NCBI GenBank assembly: GCA_000632805.1 | Contig: CP007444.1 | Coordinates: forward strand, 3,088,772 to 3,152,771 | DNA: 64,000 nucleotides | Origin: Dyella jiangningensis | Lineage (GTDB): Bacteria > Pseudomonadota > Gammaproteobacteria > Xanthomonadales > Rhodanobacteraceae | Direction of reading: 5' to 3' | Part shown: positions 28,908 through 45,767 of the stretch, piece by piece | Numbering within the stretch: the stretch's first letter is position 1 | Layout of the letters: each line of letters starts with the position of its first letter | Notes under the pieces: generated by a model | What the model was told of the DNA's origin: nothing | The model's input: only the letters and a program-made list of their open reading frames with translations | Database searches by the model: none | Program-made: the position numbers and the translations under genes

Positions 28908-29109
28908 AAACCGTGTCCTGTTATCGAAAGAACAAATTCTGTGAACCGGATGAGCTTCTCACCCATCCGCACAACCCATTTACTGCATTACCGCAAGCCG
29001 CAGGCGACGGGCGAAAACCGCGCCACATGCCGACCTTAAAAGACTAGGCAGGCCCTAAACGGGCCCACCTAGACGGAAAAGTATAAAACGCGCGAAATGG
29101 CCAGGTCAA
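28908..29109 (-). promoter_or_regulatory. S10 operon promoter and structured leader
   Basis: TTGACC (29104-29109) and TATACT (29080-29085) are 18 bases apart on the minus strand, a strong sigma-70 promoter. The expected start near 29073 is directly followed by an imperfect stem-loop, CTAGGtgGGCCC/GGGCCtgCCTAG (29044-29072). A second stem (GGATGgGTGAG/CTCATCC) lies near 28947-28970. The leader of about 165 bases is similar in length to the E. coli S10 leader that L4 controls; whether L4 acts here is inference. Confidence 0.65.
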
Positions 29110-29163
29110 CAAAGCGTCATGCTTTGTCGCCCAAGCCCCTTCTTGCGCATTGGCCATCCAGGC

Positions 29164-29201
29164 CAGCGAACTCGAAGCACTTCCTGTGCCTCATTTCGCT
29201 G
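29164..29201. repeat. Imperfect hairpin repeat upstream of the S10 promoter (copy 1)
   Basis: CAGCGAA...TTCGCTG (29164-29170, 29195-29201) brackets GAAGCAC-TTCCT-GTGCCTC. The run GCACTTCCTGTGCCTCATTTCG resembles, with four mismatches in 22 bases, a hairpin at 33741-33761 upstream of the str promoter, and both follow TTGGCC. It may be a REP-like element. The rest of 29202-29304 holds nothing I recognise. Confidence 0.4.
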
Positions 29202-29304
29202 TAAGGTCACCGCGCACAAAGCACGGCGACAGGCAAGACAGCAACTATAGCTGCAAATTCGGCCGGAGGAAAGCCCCCAATGGCGCTTCTCGCTGAATTT
29301 GCTA

Positions 29305-29332
29305 AAAAAACCGGCCCGAAGGCCGGTTTTTT
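29305..29332 (-). terminator. Bidirectional-looking terminator after tuf (copy 1)
   Basis: AAAAAACCGGCC-CGAA-GGCCGGTTTTTT: a 12-bp stem with a UUCG loop on the minus strand and T-tracts in both directions. It ends the str operon transcript 30 bases past the tuf stop. Confidence 0.92.
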
Positions 29333-29362
29333 AGGTTGTCACCGCAACGGCGACCCCTCTTC

Positions 29363-30553
29363 TTACTTGATGACCTTGGCCACCACGCCGGCGCCGACGG
29401 TACGGCCGCCTTCGCGAATGGCGAAGCGCAGGCCCTGGTCCATGGCGATCGGGTGGATCAGGGTGACCACCATCTTGATGTTGTCACCCGGCATGACCAT
29501 TTCCACGCCTTCCGGCAGCTCGATCGCGCCGGTCACGTCGGTCGTGCGGAAGTAGAACTGCGGGCGGTAGCCCTTGAAGAACGGGGTGTGGCGACCGCCC
29601 TCGTCCTTCGACAGCACGTACACTTCGGCTTCGAAGTCGGTGTGCGGGGTGATCGTGCCCGGCTTGGCCAGCACCTGGCCACGCTCGACGTCGTCGCGCT
29701 TGAGGCCACGGAGCAGCAGACCGGCGTTGTCGCCTGCCTGACCCTGGTCCAGCAGCTTGCGGAACATTTCCACGCCCGTGACGGTGGTCTTCTGGGTCGG
29801 GCGGATGCCGACCACTTCCACTTCGTCACCCACCTTGATGATGCCGCGCTCGATACGACCGGTCACCACGGTGCCGCGGCCCGAGATCGAGAACACGTCT
29901 TCGACCGGCATCAGGAACGGCTGGTCAATGGCGCGCTGCGGCTCCGGAATGTAGGTGTCCAGCGCGTCCACCAGCTTGATGATCGCCGGCACGCCGATTT
30001 CCGACTGGTCGCCTTCCAGCGCCAGCTTGGCCGAACCGTGGATGATCGGGGTGTCGTCGCCCGGGAAGTCGTACTTGCTCAGCAGCTCGCGCACTTCCAT
30101 CTCGACCAGCTCGAGCAGCTCGGCGTCGTCCACCATGTCGGCCTTGTTCAGGAACACGACGATGTACGGCACGCCCACCTGACGCGACAGCAGGATGTGT
30201 TCGCGGGTCTGCGGCATCGGGCCGTCCGCGGCCGAGCACACCAGGATCGCGCCGTCCATCTGCGCCGCACCCGTGATCATGTTCTTCACGTAGTCGGCGT
30301 GGCCCGGGCAGTCCACGTGGGCGTAGTGGCGGGTCGGCGATTCGTATTCCACGTGCGCGGTCGAGATCGTGATACCACGTGCCTTCTCTTCCGGCGCCGC
30401 GTCGATCGCGTCATACGCCTTGAATTCGCCACCGAAGCGCTCTGCACCCACCTTGGTCAGTGCAGCCGTCAGCGTCGTCTTGCCGTGGTCCACGTGACCA
30501 ATCGTGCCGACGTTGACGTGCGGCTTGGTGCGCTCGAATTTACCCTTTGCCAT
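29363..30553 (-). CDS. tuf: Elongation factor Tu (copy 1)
   Basis: 396 residues; GTPase that brings aminoacyl-tRNA to the ribosome. G1 [10 protein letters not shown]3 DCPGH and G4 NKAD are intact, followed by two beta-barrel domains. The protein is identical, as read, to the copy at 46456-47646, and the genes differ at only about half a dozen bases. It closes the str operon, 49 bases after fusA, followed by a terminator. Confidence 0.99.
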   Translation of the reverse strand: MAKGKFERTKPHVNVGTIGHVDHGKTTLTAALTKVGAERFGGEFKAYDAIDAAPEEKARGITISTAHVEYESPTRHYAHVDCPGHADYVKNMITGAAQMDGAILVCSAADGPMPQTREHILLSRQVGVPYIVVFLNKADMVDDAELLELVEMEVRELLSKYDFPGDDTPIIHGSAKLALEGDQSEIGVPAIIKLVDALDTYIPEPQRAIDQPFLMPVEDVFSISGRGTVVTGRIERGIIKVGDEVEVVGIRPTQKTTVTGVEMFRKLLDQGQAGDNAGLLLRGLKRDDVERGQVLAKPGTITPHTDFEAEVYVLSKDEGGRHTPFFKGYRPQFYFRTTDVTGAIELPEGVEMVMPGDNIKMVVTLIHPIAMDQGLRFAIREGGRTVGAGVVAKVIK

Positions 30554-30602
30554 GACTTAAACCTCTAAAAAAAGAACGGTAGTTTGGAGTAAGAAGGCCT
30601 TA

Positions 30603-32720
<2,118 letters not shown>

Positions 32721-32753
32721 GGTCTTAACCTCTGAAAGTTCTAGCTGTACTGC

Positions 32754-33221
32754 TTACCAGCGGTAATGCGAGAAGGCCTTGTTGGCCTCTGCCATGCGGT
32801 GCGTCTCTTCGCGCTTCTTGATCGCGCCACCGCGATTCTCGGAAGCTTCGAGCAGCTCGGCTGCCAGCTTGCGCGGCATCGAGGTCTCGCCACGCTTGCG
32901 CGCGGAATCGATGGCCCAGCGCATGGCCAGCGCCATGCGGCGACCCGGACGCACTTCAACCGGCACCTGATAGGTGGCGCCGCCGACACGCCGGGACTTC
33001 ACCTCGACCGCCGGGGCGATGTTGTTCAGCGCCTTCTCGACCAGCTGAACCGGCTCGGAGTTCTTTTCGCCCAGATGGGCCAGCGCACCGTAGACGATGC
33101 TTTCGGCGACCGACTTCTTGCCGCTCTTCATCACCATGTTGATGAAGCGGGCGATCAGCTGGCTGCCGTGCTTGGGATCCGGCAGGATCAGACGGGCGGG
33201 ATGTGAACCTTTACGCGACAT
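32754..33221 (-). CDS. rpsG: 30S ribosomal protein S7
   Basis: 155 residues; nucleates the 30S head and in E. coli regulates the str operon. [20 protein letters not shown] and the beta-hairpin segment [17 protein letters not shown] are typical. It follows rpsL after 16 bases. Confidence 0.98.
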   Translation of the reverse strand: MSRKGSHPARLILPDPKHGSQLIARFINMVMKSGKKSVAESIVYGALAHLGEKNSEPVQLVEKALNNIAPAVEVKSRRVGGATYQVPVEVRPGRRMALAMRWAIDSARKRGETSMPRKLAAELLEASENRGGAIKKREETHRMAEANKAFSHYRW

Positions 33222-33237
33222 AGTTAATTCCTAAAGA

Positions 33238-33612
33238 TCAGGACTTCGGGCGCTTGGCGCCGTACTTGGAGCGCGACTGACGGCGCTTGGTGACGCCGGC
33301 GCAGTCGAGACTGCCGCGCACCGTGTGGTAACGCACACCCGGCAGATCCTTGACGCGACCGCCGCGGATCAGGACCACAGAGTGCTCCTGCAGGTTGTGA
33401 CCTTCGCCACCGATGTAGCTGATCACTTCGTAACCGTTCGTCAGGCGCACCTTGGCGACCTTACGAAGGGCCGAGTTCGGCTTCTTCGGGGTGGTGGTAT
33501 ATACGCGCGTGCAAACGCCGCGACGCTGCGGGCTGTTCTGCAAAGCCGGCGAAGCACTCTTGTAGGTCTTCGGGCTGCGGGATTTGCGAACCAACTGGTT
33601 GACTGTCGTCAT
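33238..33612 (-). CDS. rpsL: 30S ribosomal protein S12
   Basis: 124 residues; decoding-centre protein. Lys43 and Lys88, the residues changed in most streptomycin-resistant mutants, are wild type ([16 protein letters not shown]). Asp89, the residue methylthiolated in many bacteria, is present. It heads the str operon with its own predicted promoter in the 178-base spacer after rpoC. Confidence 0.99.
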   Translation of the reverse strand: MTTVNQLVRKSRSPKTYKSASPALQNSPQRRGVCTRVYTTTPKKPNSALRKVAKVRLTNGYEVISYIGGEGHNLQEHSVVLIRGGRVKDLPGVRYHTVRGSLDCAGVTKRRQSRSKYGAKRPKS

Positions 33613-33637
33613 TGAAGCTGTTCCTGAGAAACATAAA

Positions 33638-33703
33638 GGCAGACCGAACCGGCTCGGTCTGCCAAGAAGCGGGAATTTAACATGGGCAGCCTGCCACAGA
33701 CAA
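33638..33703 (-). promoter_or_regulatory. Predicted str operon promoter with 5'-end hairpin
   Basis: TTGTCT (33698-33703) and TTAAAT (33675-33680) are 17 bases apart. The expected start near 33668 is followed by a perfect 10-bp stem-loop (33638-33647 with 33654-33663, GGCAGACCGA/TCGGTCTGCC). A short U-rich run (TTTATGTTT) follows the stem, so it could also attenuate read-through from rpoC. The -10 box is only a moderate match. Confidence 0.5.
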
Positions 33704-33734
33704 GCTAAGTCCCTGTCGTCCTTGGCCCGAACAC

Positions 33735-33761
33735 GAGGCGCACTCCTTGCGCCTCATTTCG
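33735..33761. repeat. Hairpin repeat after rpoC (copy 2)
   Basis: GAGGCGCA-CTCCT-TGCGCCTC is a perfect 8-bp stem followed by ATTTCG. It resembles the element at 29164-29201, and both sit just upstream of a ribosomal-operon promoter. No U-tract, so terminator function for rpoC is unlikely. Confidence 0.4.
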
Positions 33762-33790
33762 TATGTCAGCGAGTAGAGCCCGAGAGGGGC

Positions 33791-38005
<4,215 letters not shown>

Positions 38006-38056
38006 GGATGTCTCCGAAGATCGGGAATAGGTAATGGAGAATCGGTAGTCGGGAGA

Positions 38057-38082
38057 ACGAGGAACGAAGGTTCGCTCCTCGT
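38057..38082 (-). promoter_or_regulatory. Interrupted stem-loop in the rpoB-rpoC spacer
   Basis: ACGAGGA-a-CGAA-gg-TTCG-c-TCCTCGT forms an 11-bp stem with one mismatch pair and a tiny loop in the 89-base spacer between rpoB and rpoC. No U-tract follows. It is likely an mRNA structure between the two cistrons. Confidence 0.45.
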
Positions 38083-38094
38083 CTCCGCCTCAAC

Positions 38095-41000
38095 TCACTT
38101 CACTTCTTCCAGATCAATATCGATACCGAGCGAGCGGATTTCCTTCACCAACACGTTGAAGGATTCCGGCATGCCCGCCGCCATCTCGTGGTTGCCGTCG
38201 ACAATGTTCTTGTACATCTGGTTACGGCCCTGCACGTCGTCCGACTTCACCGTCAGCATTTCCTGCAGGGTGTAAGCCGCGCCGTAGGCTTCCAGCGCCC
38301 AGACTTCCATTTCACCGAAGCGCTGGCCACCGAACTGCGCCTTACCACCCAGCGGCTGCTGCGTGACGAGCGAGTACGGACCGGTCGAACGCGCGTGCAT
38401 CTTGTCGTCGACCAGGTGGTTGAGCTTCAGGTAGTGCATGTAGCCCACGGTGACCGGACGATCGAACGCCTCGCCGGTGCGGCCGTCGTACAACGTCGTC
38501 TGGCCCGATTCCGGCAGATCGGCGAGCTTGAGCATCGCCTTGATCTCGGTTTCCTCGGCACCGTCGAACACCGGGGTAGCCATCGGCACGCCTTCCTGCA
38601 GGTTGTTGGCCAGGGCGAGGATTTCCTCGTCGGTCAACGACTTCAGGTCGACATGCTGCACGGCGCCGGCGACGTGGTGGTTGTACACCTGGTCGAGGAA
38701 CTCGCGGATCTGCGCGACCTTGGCCTGCGCCTCGAGCATCTTCTGGATCTTCTTGCCCAGGCCCTTCGCGGCCCAGCCAAGATGCACTTCCAGAATCTGG
38801 CCGATGTTCATACGCGACGGCACGCCCAGCGGGTTCAGCACGATGTCGACCGAGGTACCGTCTTCGGAGAACGGCATGTCCTCCACCGGCACCACGTTGG
38901 ACACCACACCCTTGTTACCGTGGCGACCAGCCATCTTGTCGCCCGGCTGGATGCGGCGCTTCACGGCCAGGAACACCTTGACCATCTTGAGCACGCCCGG
39001 AGCGAGGTCGTCACCCTGGGTGATCTTGCCCTGCTTCTCCTTGAAGCGCTTGTCGAACTCTTCCTTGTGGCGCTTGATCTGATCCGCCGCGCGCTCGAGG
39101 AACTCGGTGACGTCCTCTTCCTTGACGTTGATCTTGAACCAGTCGTCCTTCTTCAGGCCGTCCAGGTAAGCGTCGGTGATCTCGGCGCCGCGCTTCAGGC
39201 CGCCCGGACCGCTCATCGCGGTCTTGCCGACGAGCTGGGTGCGCATACGGTTGTAGATCGCGCCTTCCAGGATGCGGAACTGGTCATCAAGGTCCTTGCG
39301 GATACGCTTGATTTCCATTTCCTCGATCTGACGCGCACGCTTGTCCTTCTCGATGCCGTCGCGGGTGAAGACCTGCACGTCGATGACGGTGCCGTCCATG
39401 CCCGGCGGCACGCGCAGCGAGCTGTCCTTCACGTCCGAAGCCTTCTCACCGAAGATCGCGCGCAGCAGCTTCTCTTCCGGCGTCAGCTGGCTCTCGCCCT
39501 TGGGCGTGACCTTGCCGACCATGATGTCGCCGGCCTTCACTTCCGCACCGATGTACACGATGCCGGACTCGTCGAGGCGAGCCAGCGCCTGCTCACCCAC
39601 GTTCGGGATGTCGGCGGTGATTTCCTCGGCGCCCAGCTTGGTGTCACGCGCGATGCAGGACAGCTCCTCGATGTGAATTGAGGTGTAGCGGTCTTCCTGC
39701 ACGACGCGCTCGGAGAGCAGGATCGAGTCTTCGAAGTTGTAGCCGTTCCACGGCATGAAGGCGATCAGCATGTTCTGGCCGAGCGCGAGCTCGCCCAGGT
39801 CGGTCGACGAACCGTCGGCCAGCGTGTCGCCCTTCGCTACGATGTCCCCCACGTTCACCAGCGGACGCTGGTTGAGGTTGGTGTTCTGGTTGGAACGGGT
39901 GTACTTGGTCAGCGTGTAGATATCGACGCCGGCGTCATTGTCGCCGACCTCTTCCTCGTTCACGCGCACCACGATACGGCCGGCGTCGACCTGGTCGATC
40001 ACGCCACCGCGCTTGGCGGTGACGATGACGCCCGAGTCACGCGCCACGGCGCGCTCGATGCCGGTGCCCACCAGCGGGGTCTGCGAACGCAGGGTCGGCA
40101 CGGCCTGACGCTGCATGTTCGCGCCCATCAGTGCGCGGTTCGCGTCGTCGTGCTCCAGGAACGGCACGAGTGCCGCCGCGACCGACACGGTCTGCATCGG
40201 CGAGACGTCCATGTAGTCGACTTCAGCAGCCGGACGCAGCTCGGACTCGCCGCGGAAACGGCAGGACACGAAGTCTTCGATGAACGCGCCGTCCTTGAGC
40301 GGCGAGTTCGCCTGCGCAATGACGTGGTCGCCTTCTTCGATGGCCGAGAGGTAGTCCACCTGGTCGGTGACTTTGCCGCCCACGACCTTGCGGTACGGCG
40401 TCTCGAGGAAGCCATACGTGTTGGTGCGGGCGTACACGGCCAGCGAGTTGATCAGGCCGATGTTCGGACCTTCCGGCGTTTCGATGGTGCAGACGCGGCC
40501 GTAATGGGTCGGATGCACGTCGCGCACTTCGAAGCCGGCGCGCTCGCGGGTCAGACCGCCTGGGCCCAGGGCCGAGACGCGACGCTTGTGCGTCACTTCC
40601 GACAGCGGGTTGTTCTGGTCCATGAACTGGCTGAGCTGCGAGGAGCCGAAGAACTCCTTCACCGCGGCCGCCACCGGCTTGGCGTTGATCAGTTCCTGCG
40701 GGGTCAGACCTTCGGACTCGGCGAGCGACAGGCGCTCGCGCACGGCGCGCTCGACACGCACCAGGCCGATGCGGAAGGTGTTCTCCGCCATTTCACCGAC
40801 CGAACGCACGCGACGGTTGCCCAAATGGTCGATATCGTCGACGGTGCCATGACCGTTCTTGATGTCGATGAGCACCTTGAGCACGTCGAGGATGTCGGAG
40901 CGGTCGCCCTGCGAGGCGACCAGCGCCTGGGCTTCCTCTTCCTTGCGATCGGCGAAGTACTTCTTGTCGAACAGCACGCCCGGACCGACGATTTCCTGGC

Positions 41001-42252
41001 GGCCCACGCGACGGTTGAACTTCATGCGACCCACGGCCGACAGGTCGTAGCGGTCGAAGGTGAAGAACAGGTTGTAGAACAGGTTCTGCGCGGCGTCCTT
41101 CGTCGGCGGCTCGCCCGGGCGCATCATGCGATAGATTTCGACCAGCGCTTCGAGCTGCGTCTTGGTGTTATCGATGCGCAGGGTGTGCGAGATGTACGCG
41201 CCACGATCGAGATCGTTCACGTACAGGGTCGGCACGACCTCGATGCCTGCCTTGCGGAAGTTCTCGAGCTGCTCGGCGGTGATTTCGTCGTTCGCCTGGG
41301 CCAGCAGTTCGCCGGTCTTGGGATCGACGACATCGATGGCCAGGATGCGGCCGACCGGGTAGTCGTCCGGCACTTCCAGCGCCGTGATGTTTTCGGCCGC
41401 GAGCTGGCGCACGTGACGCGCAGTGATGCGCTTGCCGGCTTCCACCAGCACCTTGTCACCGATCGTCAGGTCGAAGGTCAGCGTTTCGCCGCGCAGGCGC
41501 TCGGCGACGAGCTCCAGCGTGGTGCCGCCCTTCTTGCCCAGATGGAACACGTTGTGCTCGAAGAACGTATCGAGCATCTCGACATTGTTGTAGCCGAGCG
41601 CGCGCAGCAGCACGGTCACCGGCAGCTTGCGGCGACGGTCGATACGGGTGAACAGCGCATCCTTCGGGTCGAACTCGAAATCGAGCCACGAACCACGGTA
41701 GGGAATCACGCGGGCGGAGAACAGCAGCTTGCCCGAGCTGTGCGTCTTGCCGCGGTCGTGGTCGAAGAACACGCCCGGCGAACGATGCAGCTGCGAGACG
41801 ATGACGCGCTCGGTGCCGTTGATGATGAAGGTGCCGGTCTCGGTCATGAGCGGAATCTCGCCCATGTAGACCTCCTGCTCCTTCACGTACTTGACGGCCT
41901 TCTTGGACGCCGGGCTGTCCTTGTCGTAGATGACAAGGCGCACGGTGACGCGCAGCGGCGCGCCGAAAGTCATGCCGCGGTTGCGGCACTCGCGTTCGTC
42001 GAAGGGCGGCTCGCCCAGGCGATAGTCGACATACTCAAGCGCGGCGTTGCCCGAATAGCTCGCGATCGGGAACACCGACTTCAGCGCGGCGTGGAGACCC
42101 TTGTCGTCGCGGGCCTTGGGAGCGACGTGCTCCTGCAGGAACTCGCGATAGGAATCGGTCTGGATGGTCAGCAGGTTCGGCACGCCCAATACAGGGGGAC
42201 GCTTGCCGAAATCCTTGCGGATGCGCTTCTTCTCGGTAAACGAGTAGGTCAT
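38095..42252 (-). CDS. rpoB: DNA-directed RNA polymerase subunit beta
   Basis: 1,385 residues, start [19 protein letters not shown] at 42252 (the frame extends 15 codons upstream without homology). The rifampicin-binding cluster reads [21 protein letters not shown], the wild-type sensitive sequence at the usual resistance positions. It lies 323 bases after rplL, a spacer with an attenuator-like hairpin. Confidence 0.99.
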   Translation of the reverse strand: MTYSFTEKKRIRKDFGKRPPVLGVPNLLTIQTDSYREFLQEHVAPKARDDKGLHAALKSVFPIASYSGNAALEYVDYRLGEPPFDERECRNRGMTFGAPLRVTVRLVIYDKDSPASKKAVKYVKEQEVYMGEIPLMTETGTFIINGTERVIVSQLHRSPGVFFDHDRGKTHSSGKLLFSARVIPYRGSWLDFEFDPKDALFTRIDRRRKLPVTVLLRALGYNNVEMLDTFFEHNVFHLGKKGGTTLELVAERLRGETLTFDLTIGDKVLVEAGKRITARHVRQLAAENITALEVPDDYPVGRILAIDVVDPKTGELLAQANDEITAEQLENFRKAGIEVVPTLYVNDLDRGAYISHTLRIDNTKTQLEALVEIYRMMRPGEPPTKDAAQNLFYNLFFTFDRYDLSAVGRMKFNRRVGRQEIVGPGVLFDKKYFADRKEEEAQALVASQGDRSDILDVLKVLIDIKNGHGTVDDIDHLGNRRVRSVGEMAENTFRIGLVRVERAVRERLSLAESEGLTPQELINAKPVAAAVKEFFGSSQLSQFMDQNNPLSEVTHKRRVSALGPGGLTRERAGFEVRDVHPTHYGRVCTIETPEGPNIGLINSLAVYARTNTYGFLETPYRKVVGGKVTDQVDYLSAIEEGDHVIAQANSPLKDGAFIEDFVSCRFRGESELRPAAEVDYMDVSPMQTVSVAAALVPFLEHDDANRALMGANMQRQAVPTLRSQTPLVGTGIERAVARDSGVIVTAKRGGVIDQVDAGRIVVRVNEEEVGDNDAGVDIYTLTKYTRSNQNTNLNQRPLVNVGDIVAKGDTLADGSSTDLGELALGQNMLIAFMPWNGYNFEDSILLSERVVQEDRYTSIHIEELSCIARDTKLGAEEITADIPNVGEQALARLDESGIVYIGAEVKAGDIMVGKVTPKGESQLTPEEKLLRAIFGEKASDVKDSSLRVPPGMDGTVIDVQVFTRDGIEKDKRARQIEEMEIKRIRKDLDDQFRILEGAIYNRMRTQLVGKTAMSGPGGLKRGAEITDAYLDGLKKDDWFKINVKEEDVTEFLERAADQIKRHKEEFDKRFKEKQGKITQGDDLAPGVLKMVKVFLAVKRRIQPGDKMAGRHGNKGVVSNVVPVEDMPFSEDGTSVDIVLNPLGVPSRMNIGQILEVHLGWAAKGLGKKIQKMLEAQAKVAQIREFLDQVYNHHVAGAVQHVDLKSLTDEEILALANNLQEGVPMATPVFDGAEETEIKAMLKLADLPESGQTTLYDGRTGEAFDRPVTVGYMHYLKLNHLVDDKMHARSTGPYSLVTQQPLGGKAQFGGQRFGEMEVWALEAYGAAYTLQEMLTVKSDDVQGRNQMYKNIVDGNHEMAAGMPESFNVLVKEIRSLGIDIDLEEVK

Positions 42253-42280
42253 GGTGGGTACCGCCTCGGTTCGCAGTGAC

Positions 42281-42301
42281 GCCGGTGGTGCACACACCGG
42301 C
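42281..42301 (-). promoter_or_regulatory. Stem-loop just upstream of rpoB
   Basis: GCCGGTG/CACCGGC is a 7-bp perfect stem with a 7-base loop, 29 bases upstream of the rpoB start. It may influence rpoB translation. Confidence 0.35.
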
Positions 42302-42467
42302 TGAATTGTGAAAGCTGTGTCTGCGGTCGACGGCCAGGTTGTGCTGCCCTGCCCGTCGATGCGTCAAAAAGACATGAGTCAAAGGTCGGCGGTGTTCTGC
42401 AGGCCTTTCAGTGTTGTCTTCCCGACGCTTAAAACACGAACCAATAAAGATGACACTTTGTCGTTAC

Positions 42468-42535
42468 AGGCCGCATCGCGCGATGGAGGCCTTTTGCAAC
42501 AGGCAAAGCCCGGGGGCTTACGCCCCCAGGCTTGG
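42468..42535 (-). terminator. Attenuator-like hairpins between rplL and rpoB
   Basis: On the minus strand AAGCC-t-GGGGGC-GTAA-GCCCCC-g-GGCTT (42504-42535) forms a very stable hairpin 40 bases after rplL, followed by a weak U-rich run. A near-palindrome, AGGCC...CATCGCGCGATG...GGCCT (42468-42492), follows. In E. coli the equivalent spacer holds a partial terminator and an RNase III site, which suggests the same uncoupling of ribosomal and polymerase subunits. The remaining spacer (42302-42467) shows nothing I recognise. Confidence 0.6.
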
Positions 42536-42575
42536 CTTGACGCTAGATCAAACTGACGGCGCGCAAGAGCGCCAA

Positions 42576-42953
42576 TTACTTCAGTTCGACCGTGGCGCCG
42601 GCAGCTTCGAGGTCCTTCTTGAACTTCGCAGCGTCTTCCTTCGAAGCGGCTTCCTTCACGACGCCACCGGCCTCGGTCAGGTCCTTCGCTTCCTTCAGGC
42701 CCAGGCCCGTGATGGCGCGGACGGCCTTGATCACGTCGACCTTCTTGTCGCCGGCGCTCTTCAGGATGACGTCGAATTCGGTCTGCTCTTCAGCAGCCGG
42801 GCCGGCAGCGGCCGGGCCAGCAGCAACCATCACCGGGGCGGCGGCGGTCACGCCAAACTTCTCTTCGATGGCCTTCACCAGCTCCATCACTTCCATAAGC
42901 GACTTGGCGGCAACGGCTTCAACGATCTGTTCGTTGGTCAGGGACATTTTCAT
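42576..42953 (-). CDS. rplL: 50S ribosomal protein L7/L12
   Basis: 125 residues; the multicopy stalk protein that recruits GTPase factors. N-terminal dimerisation helices, an alanine-rich hinge (about 38-56) and the C-terminal domain with [20 protein letters not shown] are all clear. It is 40 bases after rplJ. Confidence 0.99.
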   Translation of the reverse strand: MKMSLTNEQIVEAVAAKSLMEVMELVKAIEEKFGVTAAAPVMVAAGPAAAGPAAEEQTEFDVILKSAGDKKVDVIKAVRAITGLGLKEAKDLTEAGGVVKEAASKEDAAKFKKDLEAAGATVELK

Positions 42954-42993
42954 TTACCTCTGGAAATTGATTCGATGTAAGTAGACGGCGAAC

Positions 42994-43527
42994 TTAGGCG
43001 GGCTCGACTTCAGCCGGGGCTTCGGCGGCAACTTCGCCACCACCCTGCTTGTCGGCCACAGCCTTGACGACGCGGGCGAACATGGTGGCCGGCTCGGCCA
43101 GCACACGTGCCAGCATGGCCAGGGCCTGTTCGCGGGTCGGCAGCGAGGCCAGCACTTCAACGTGCGCGGCCGGCAACAGCTTGCCTTCCACCGACACGAG
43201 ACGCGGCTTGAGCTTTTCGTTGCCCTTGGCGAATTCCTTGATCAGGCGACCGGCAGCGCCGGGCTCCTCCATCGAGAATGCGTACAGCAGCGGACCGGTC
43301 AGGGCGTCCTTGACGACCTCGAACTCGGTACCTGCCACAGCGCGCGAAGCCAGCGTGTTCTTCACAACCTTCAGGAACACGCCCGACTCACGGGCCTTCT
43401 TGCGCATCGCGGTCATCTGTTCGACCGTGACGCCTGCATACTCAGCGGCGACCAAGGAGTGTGCCTTCGCAGCGACTTCTGCCAGCTCGGCGACTACTTC
43501 TTGCTTCTGCGAGAGATTCAGAGCCAT
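42994..43527 (-). CDS. rplJ: 50S ribosomal protein L10
   Basis: 177 residues; stalk base that carries L7/L12 dimers. [20 protein letters not shown] and the Ala/Glu-rich C-terminus are typical. In E. coli the L10-L12 complex represses its own operon at the leader, and here a 347-base spacer precedes the gene. Confidence 0.98.
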   Translation of the reverse strand: MALNLSQKQEVVAELAEVAAKAHSLVAAEYAGVTVEQMTAMRKKARESGVFLKVVKNTLASRAVAGTEFEVVKDALTGPLLYAFSMEEPGAAGRLIKEFAKGNEKLKPRLVSVEGKLLPAAHVEVLASLPTREQALAMLARVLAEPATMFARVVKAVADKQGGGEVAAEAPAEVEPA

Positions 43528-43838
43528 TTTTCACTCCTCTTATGAACTCCGCTTACGGCTCCTGCCGCTTGCGGTCCTGAGCGACGCCATCCGTGACGTC
43601 GGGGACAAAAGAATGTCCCGGGTGGTGGCCTTTCCAGAACAGATGAAGCAATTCCAGAAGGGGCAGCACCATCTACGCAGGCCAGATCCGCGAGGGACCC
43701 GATTAAGCGAACCCGCTAACCACGACGGCGTTTCCTTGCCAACACGAGCTCCCTGCTCGTCGTCGTGGCGCGCTGATCGCGCCTGCGGTCTTTGACGGCG
43801 ACTCCGGAGAAACTCCGGGGCCTGCCTTCAAAAACGTG
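43528..43838 (-). promoter_or_regulatory. Long rplJ leader region
   Basis: The spacer between rplA and rplJ is 347 bases and carries no gene. It has room for the L10 leader that mediates autoregulation in gammaproteobacteria, plus a small stem CCGGAG-AAA-CTCCGG near 43804-43818. The L10-binding kink-turn itself was not resolved by eye, so the function is inferred from position and length. Confidence 0.45.
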
Positions 43839-43864
43839 CCCGTACCGGCCTAGGCCGGTACGGG
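43839..43864 (-). terminator. Perfect 26-bp palindrome after rplA, attenuator-like
   Basis: CCCGTACCGGCC-TA-GGCCGGTACGGG is followed on the minus strand by CACGTTTTTG. It lies 11 bases after the rplA stop, so it probably ends a part of the transcripts before rplJL, allowing extra L10/L12 regulation. Confidence 0.65.
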
Positions 43865-43874
43865 ACTTAAACTC

Positions 43875-44582
43875 TTACTTGGTCGACACCGACAGGGTCG
43901 AGGTATCGACCGGCACGCCGACGCCCATCGTGGACGACAGGGCAACCTTCTGCAGGTACTGACCCTTGGCCGTGGCCGGCTTGGCCTTCAGCAGGTCGTT
44001 GACCAGCGCATTGAGGTTGTCGGCGAGCTGTGCAGCTTCGAACGTGGCCTTGCCGATGGTGGCGTGGATGATGCCCGCCTTGTCGTTGCGGAACTTCACC
44101 TGGCCGGCCTTGGCGTTCTTCACGGCCGTAGCGACGTCGGCGGTGACCGAGCCGTCCTTCGGGTTCGGCATCAGGCCACGGGGACCGAGCAGCTGACCGA
44201 GCTTACCGACGACACGCATCGCGTCCGGCGTAGCGATCACGCGACCGAAGTCGAGATCGCCGGCCTGCATGCGCTCGGCCAGATCGTCCATACCGACGGC
44301 GTCGGCACCGGCGGCCTTGGCGGCCTCGGCCTTCTCACCGGCCGGCACGAACACGGCGACCTTGACGGTCTTGCCGGTGCCGTGCGGCAACAGCGACGAG
44401 CCACGCACGCCCTGGTCGGACTTCTTGGCGTCGATGCCGAGGCGGACGGCGACGTCCACGGACTCGGAGAACTTCGCCTTGGCGTTGTTCTTGACGATGG
44501 TGAGGGCTTCTTCCAGGCCATAGAGCTTGCCCGGCTGCACTGCGGCCTGGGCCGCCTTCATACGCTTCGTGATCTTTGCCAT
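43875..44582 (-). CDS. rplA: 50S ribosomal protein L1
   Basis: 235 residues; L1 stalk protein at the E site and, in E. coli, translational repressor of the rplK-rplA pair. [22 protein letters not shown] is the family signature. It lies three bases after rplK, consistent with translational coupling. Confidence 0.99.
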   Translation of the reverse strand: MAKITKRMKAAQAAVQPGKLYGLEEALTIVKNNAKAKFSESVDVAVRLGIDAKKSDQGVRGSSLLPHGTGKTVKVAVFVPAGEKAEAAKAAGADAVGMDDLAERMQAGDLDFGRVIATPDAMRVVGKLGQLLGPRGLMPNPKDGSVTADVATAVKNAKAGQVKFRNDKAGIIHATIGKATFEAAQLADNLNALVNDLLKAKPATAKGQYLQKVALSSTMGVGVPVDTSTLSVSTK

Positions 44583-44585
44583 GTC

Positions 44586-45014
44586 TTAGCCCTCCACCAC
44601 CAGGCCCATGCTGCGAGCGCTACCGGCAATGGTGCGCACCGCGGCGTCCAGATCTGCAGCCGTGAGATCCGGCTCCTTCTGCTTCGCAACGTCTTCCAGC
44701 TGCTTGCGGGTGATCTTGCCGACCTTGTCGGTATTGGGCTTGGACGAACCCTTGGCGACGCCCGTGACCTTCTTGATCAGGACGGTGGCCGGCGGGGTCT
44801 TGGTGATAAAGGTGAAGCTACGATCCGAGTAGGCCGTGATGATCACGGGGATCGGGAGACCCGGCTCCATCTTCTGCGTGGCGGCATTGAAGGCCTTGCA
44901 GAATTCCATGATGTTCAGGCCGCGCTGACCGAGGGCGGGACCCACCGGCGGCGACGGGTTGGCCTGACCGGCCTTGACCTGCAGCTTGATGTAACCAGTT
45001 ACTTTCTTTGCCAT
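44586..45014 (-). CDS. rplK: 50S ribosomal protein L11
   Basis: 142 residues; factor-binding region protein required for stringent response sensing by Rel[21 protein letters not shown] and the C-terminal [14 protein letters not shown] are diagnostic. It heads the rplKAJL operon with a promoter overlapping the nusG terminator. Confidence 0.99.
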   Translation of the reverse strand: MAKKVTGYIKLQVKAGQANPSPPVGPALGQRGLNIMEFCKAFNAATQKMEPGLPIPVIITAYSDRSFTFITKTPPATVLIKKVTGVAKGSSKPNTDKVGKITRKQLEDVAKQKEPDLTAADLDAAVRTIAGSARSMGLVVEG

Positions 45015-45114
45015 TGGATTTTCCTCGCGAGTTCAAGCGCCTTGCGGCTCCTCGCAGTGTTGTCGTTCCCTGAGAGAGGAAGGCCCGCGGTCCTGCGAAC
45101 CCAAAAACACGGAC

Positions 45115-45177
45115 ACGCCGGGCTAAAAGGCCCCAGCGTGAACCGCGCAGTATAGAGACTGATCAAATTTTAAGCAA
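45115..45177 (-). promoter_or_regulatory. rplK operon promoter with 5'-end hairpin
   Basis: TTGCTT (45172-45177) and TATACT (45149-45154) are exactly 17 bases apart on the minus strand. The expected start near 45142 is followed at once by an 8-bp stem with one G-U pair, ACGCTGGG/CCCGGCGT (45115-45139). The -35 box lies in the tail of the nusG terminator. The remaining leader (45015-45114) holds no gene. Confidence 0.65.
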
Positions 45178-45194
45178 GCCCCGTGCCGGGGCTG
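45178..45194 (-). terminator. Terminator after nusG
   Basis: AGCCCCG-GCA-CGGGGCT on the minus strand is followed by TGCTTAAAATTT. It begins 4 bases after the nusG stop. The U-tract is imperfect, so some read-through into rplK is likely. Confidence 0.65.
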
Positions 45195-45197
45195 CCA

Positions 45198-45758
45198 TCA
45201 GGCCTTCTCGACCTGGCCAAACTCCAGCTCGACCGGGGTCGAGCGGCCGAAGATCAGCACCGCGACGCGCAGGCGACTCTTCTCGTAATTGACTTCCTCG
45301 ACCACGCCGTTGAAGTCGTTGAACGGGCCATCGGTGACGCGGACCATTTCGCCCGGCTCGAACAGCACCTTGGGCTTGGGCTTTTCCACACCCTCGCGCA
45401 CGCGGCTCAGGATGGCGTCGGCCTCGGAATCGCGGATCGGCAGCGGACGATCGGCCGTGCCGCCGATGAAGCCCATGACCTTCGGCGTTTCCTTGACCAG
45501 ATGCCAGCATTCGTCGTCGATGCGCGGCGCCTTGCCCTCGGTGTCCGTCTCGATCTGCACGAGAACGTAACCCGGGAAGAACTTGCGCTCGCTGCGACGC
45601 TTCTGGCCGCTACGCATCTCGATGACTTCTTCGGTCGGCACCAGCACTTCGCCGAACTTCTCTTCCATGCCGGCGCGGCGAATCCGCTCGTCCAGCGAGC
45701 GCTTCACCTGGTTCTCGAAGCCCGAATAGGCGTGCACCACATACCAACGCTTGCTCAT
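45198..45758 (-). CDS. nusG: Transcription termination/antitermination factor NusG
   Basis: 186 residues. The NGN domain ([34 protein letters not shown]) binds RNA polymerase, and the C-terminal KOW domain ([20 protein letters not shown]) contacts Rho or S10. It is nine bases after secE. Confidence 0.99.
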   Translation of the reverse strand: MSKRWYVVHAYSGFENQVKRSLDERIRRAGMEEKFGEVLVPTEEVIEMRSGQKRRSERKFFPGYVLVQIETDTEGKAPRIDDECWHLVKETPKVMGFIGGTADRPLPIRDSEADAILSRVREGVEKPKPKVLFEPGEMVRVTDGPFNDFNGVVEEVNYEKSRLRVAVLIFGRSTPVELEFGQVEKA

Positions 45759-45767
45759 GCCATCACC

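Noticed and set aside
29336..30568. Long plus-strand frame opposite tuf, repeated at 45751-47721
   Set aside because: Complement of both tuf copies; repeated only because tuf is duplicated.
40150..42279. 709-codon open frame opposite rpoB
   Set aside because: Antisense shadow of rpoB.
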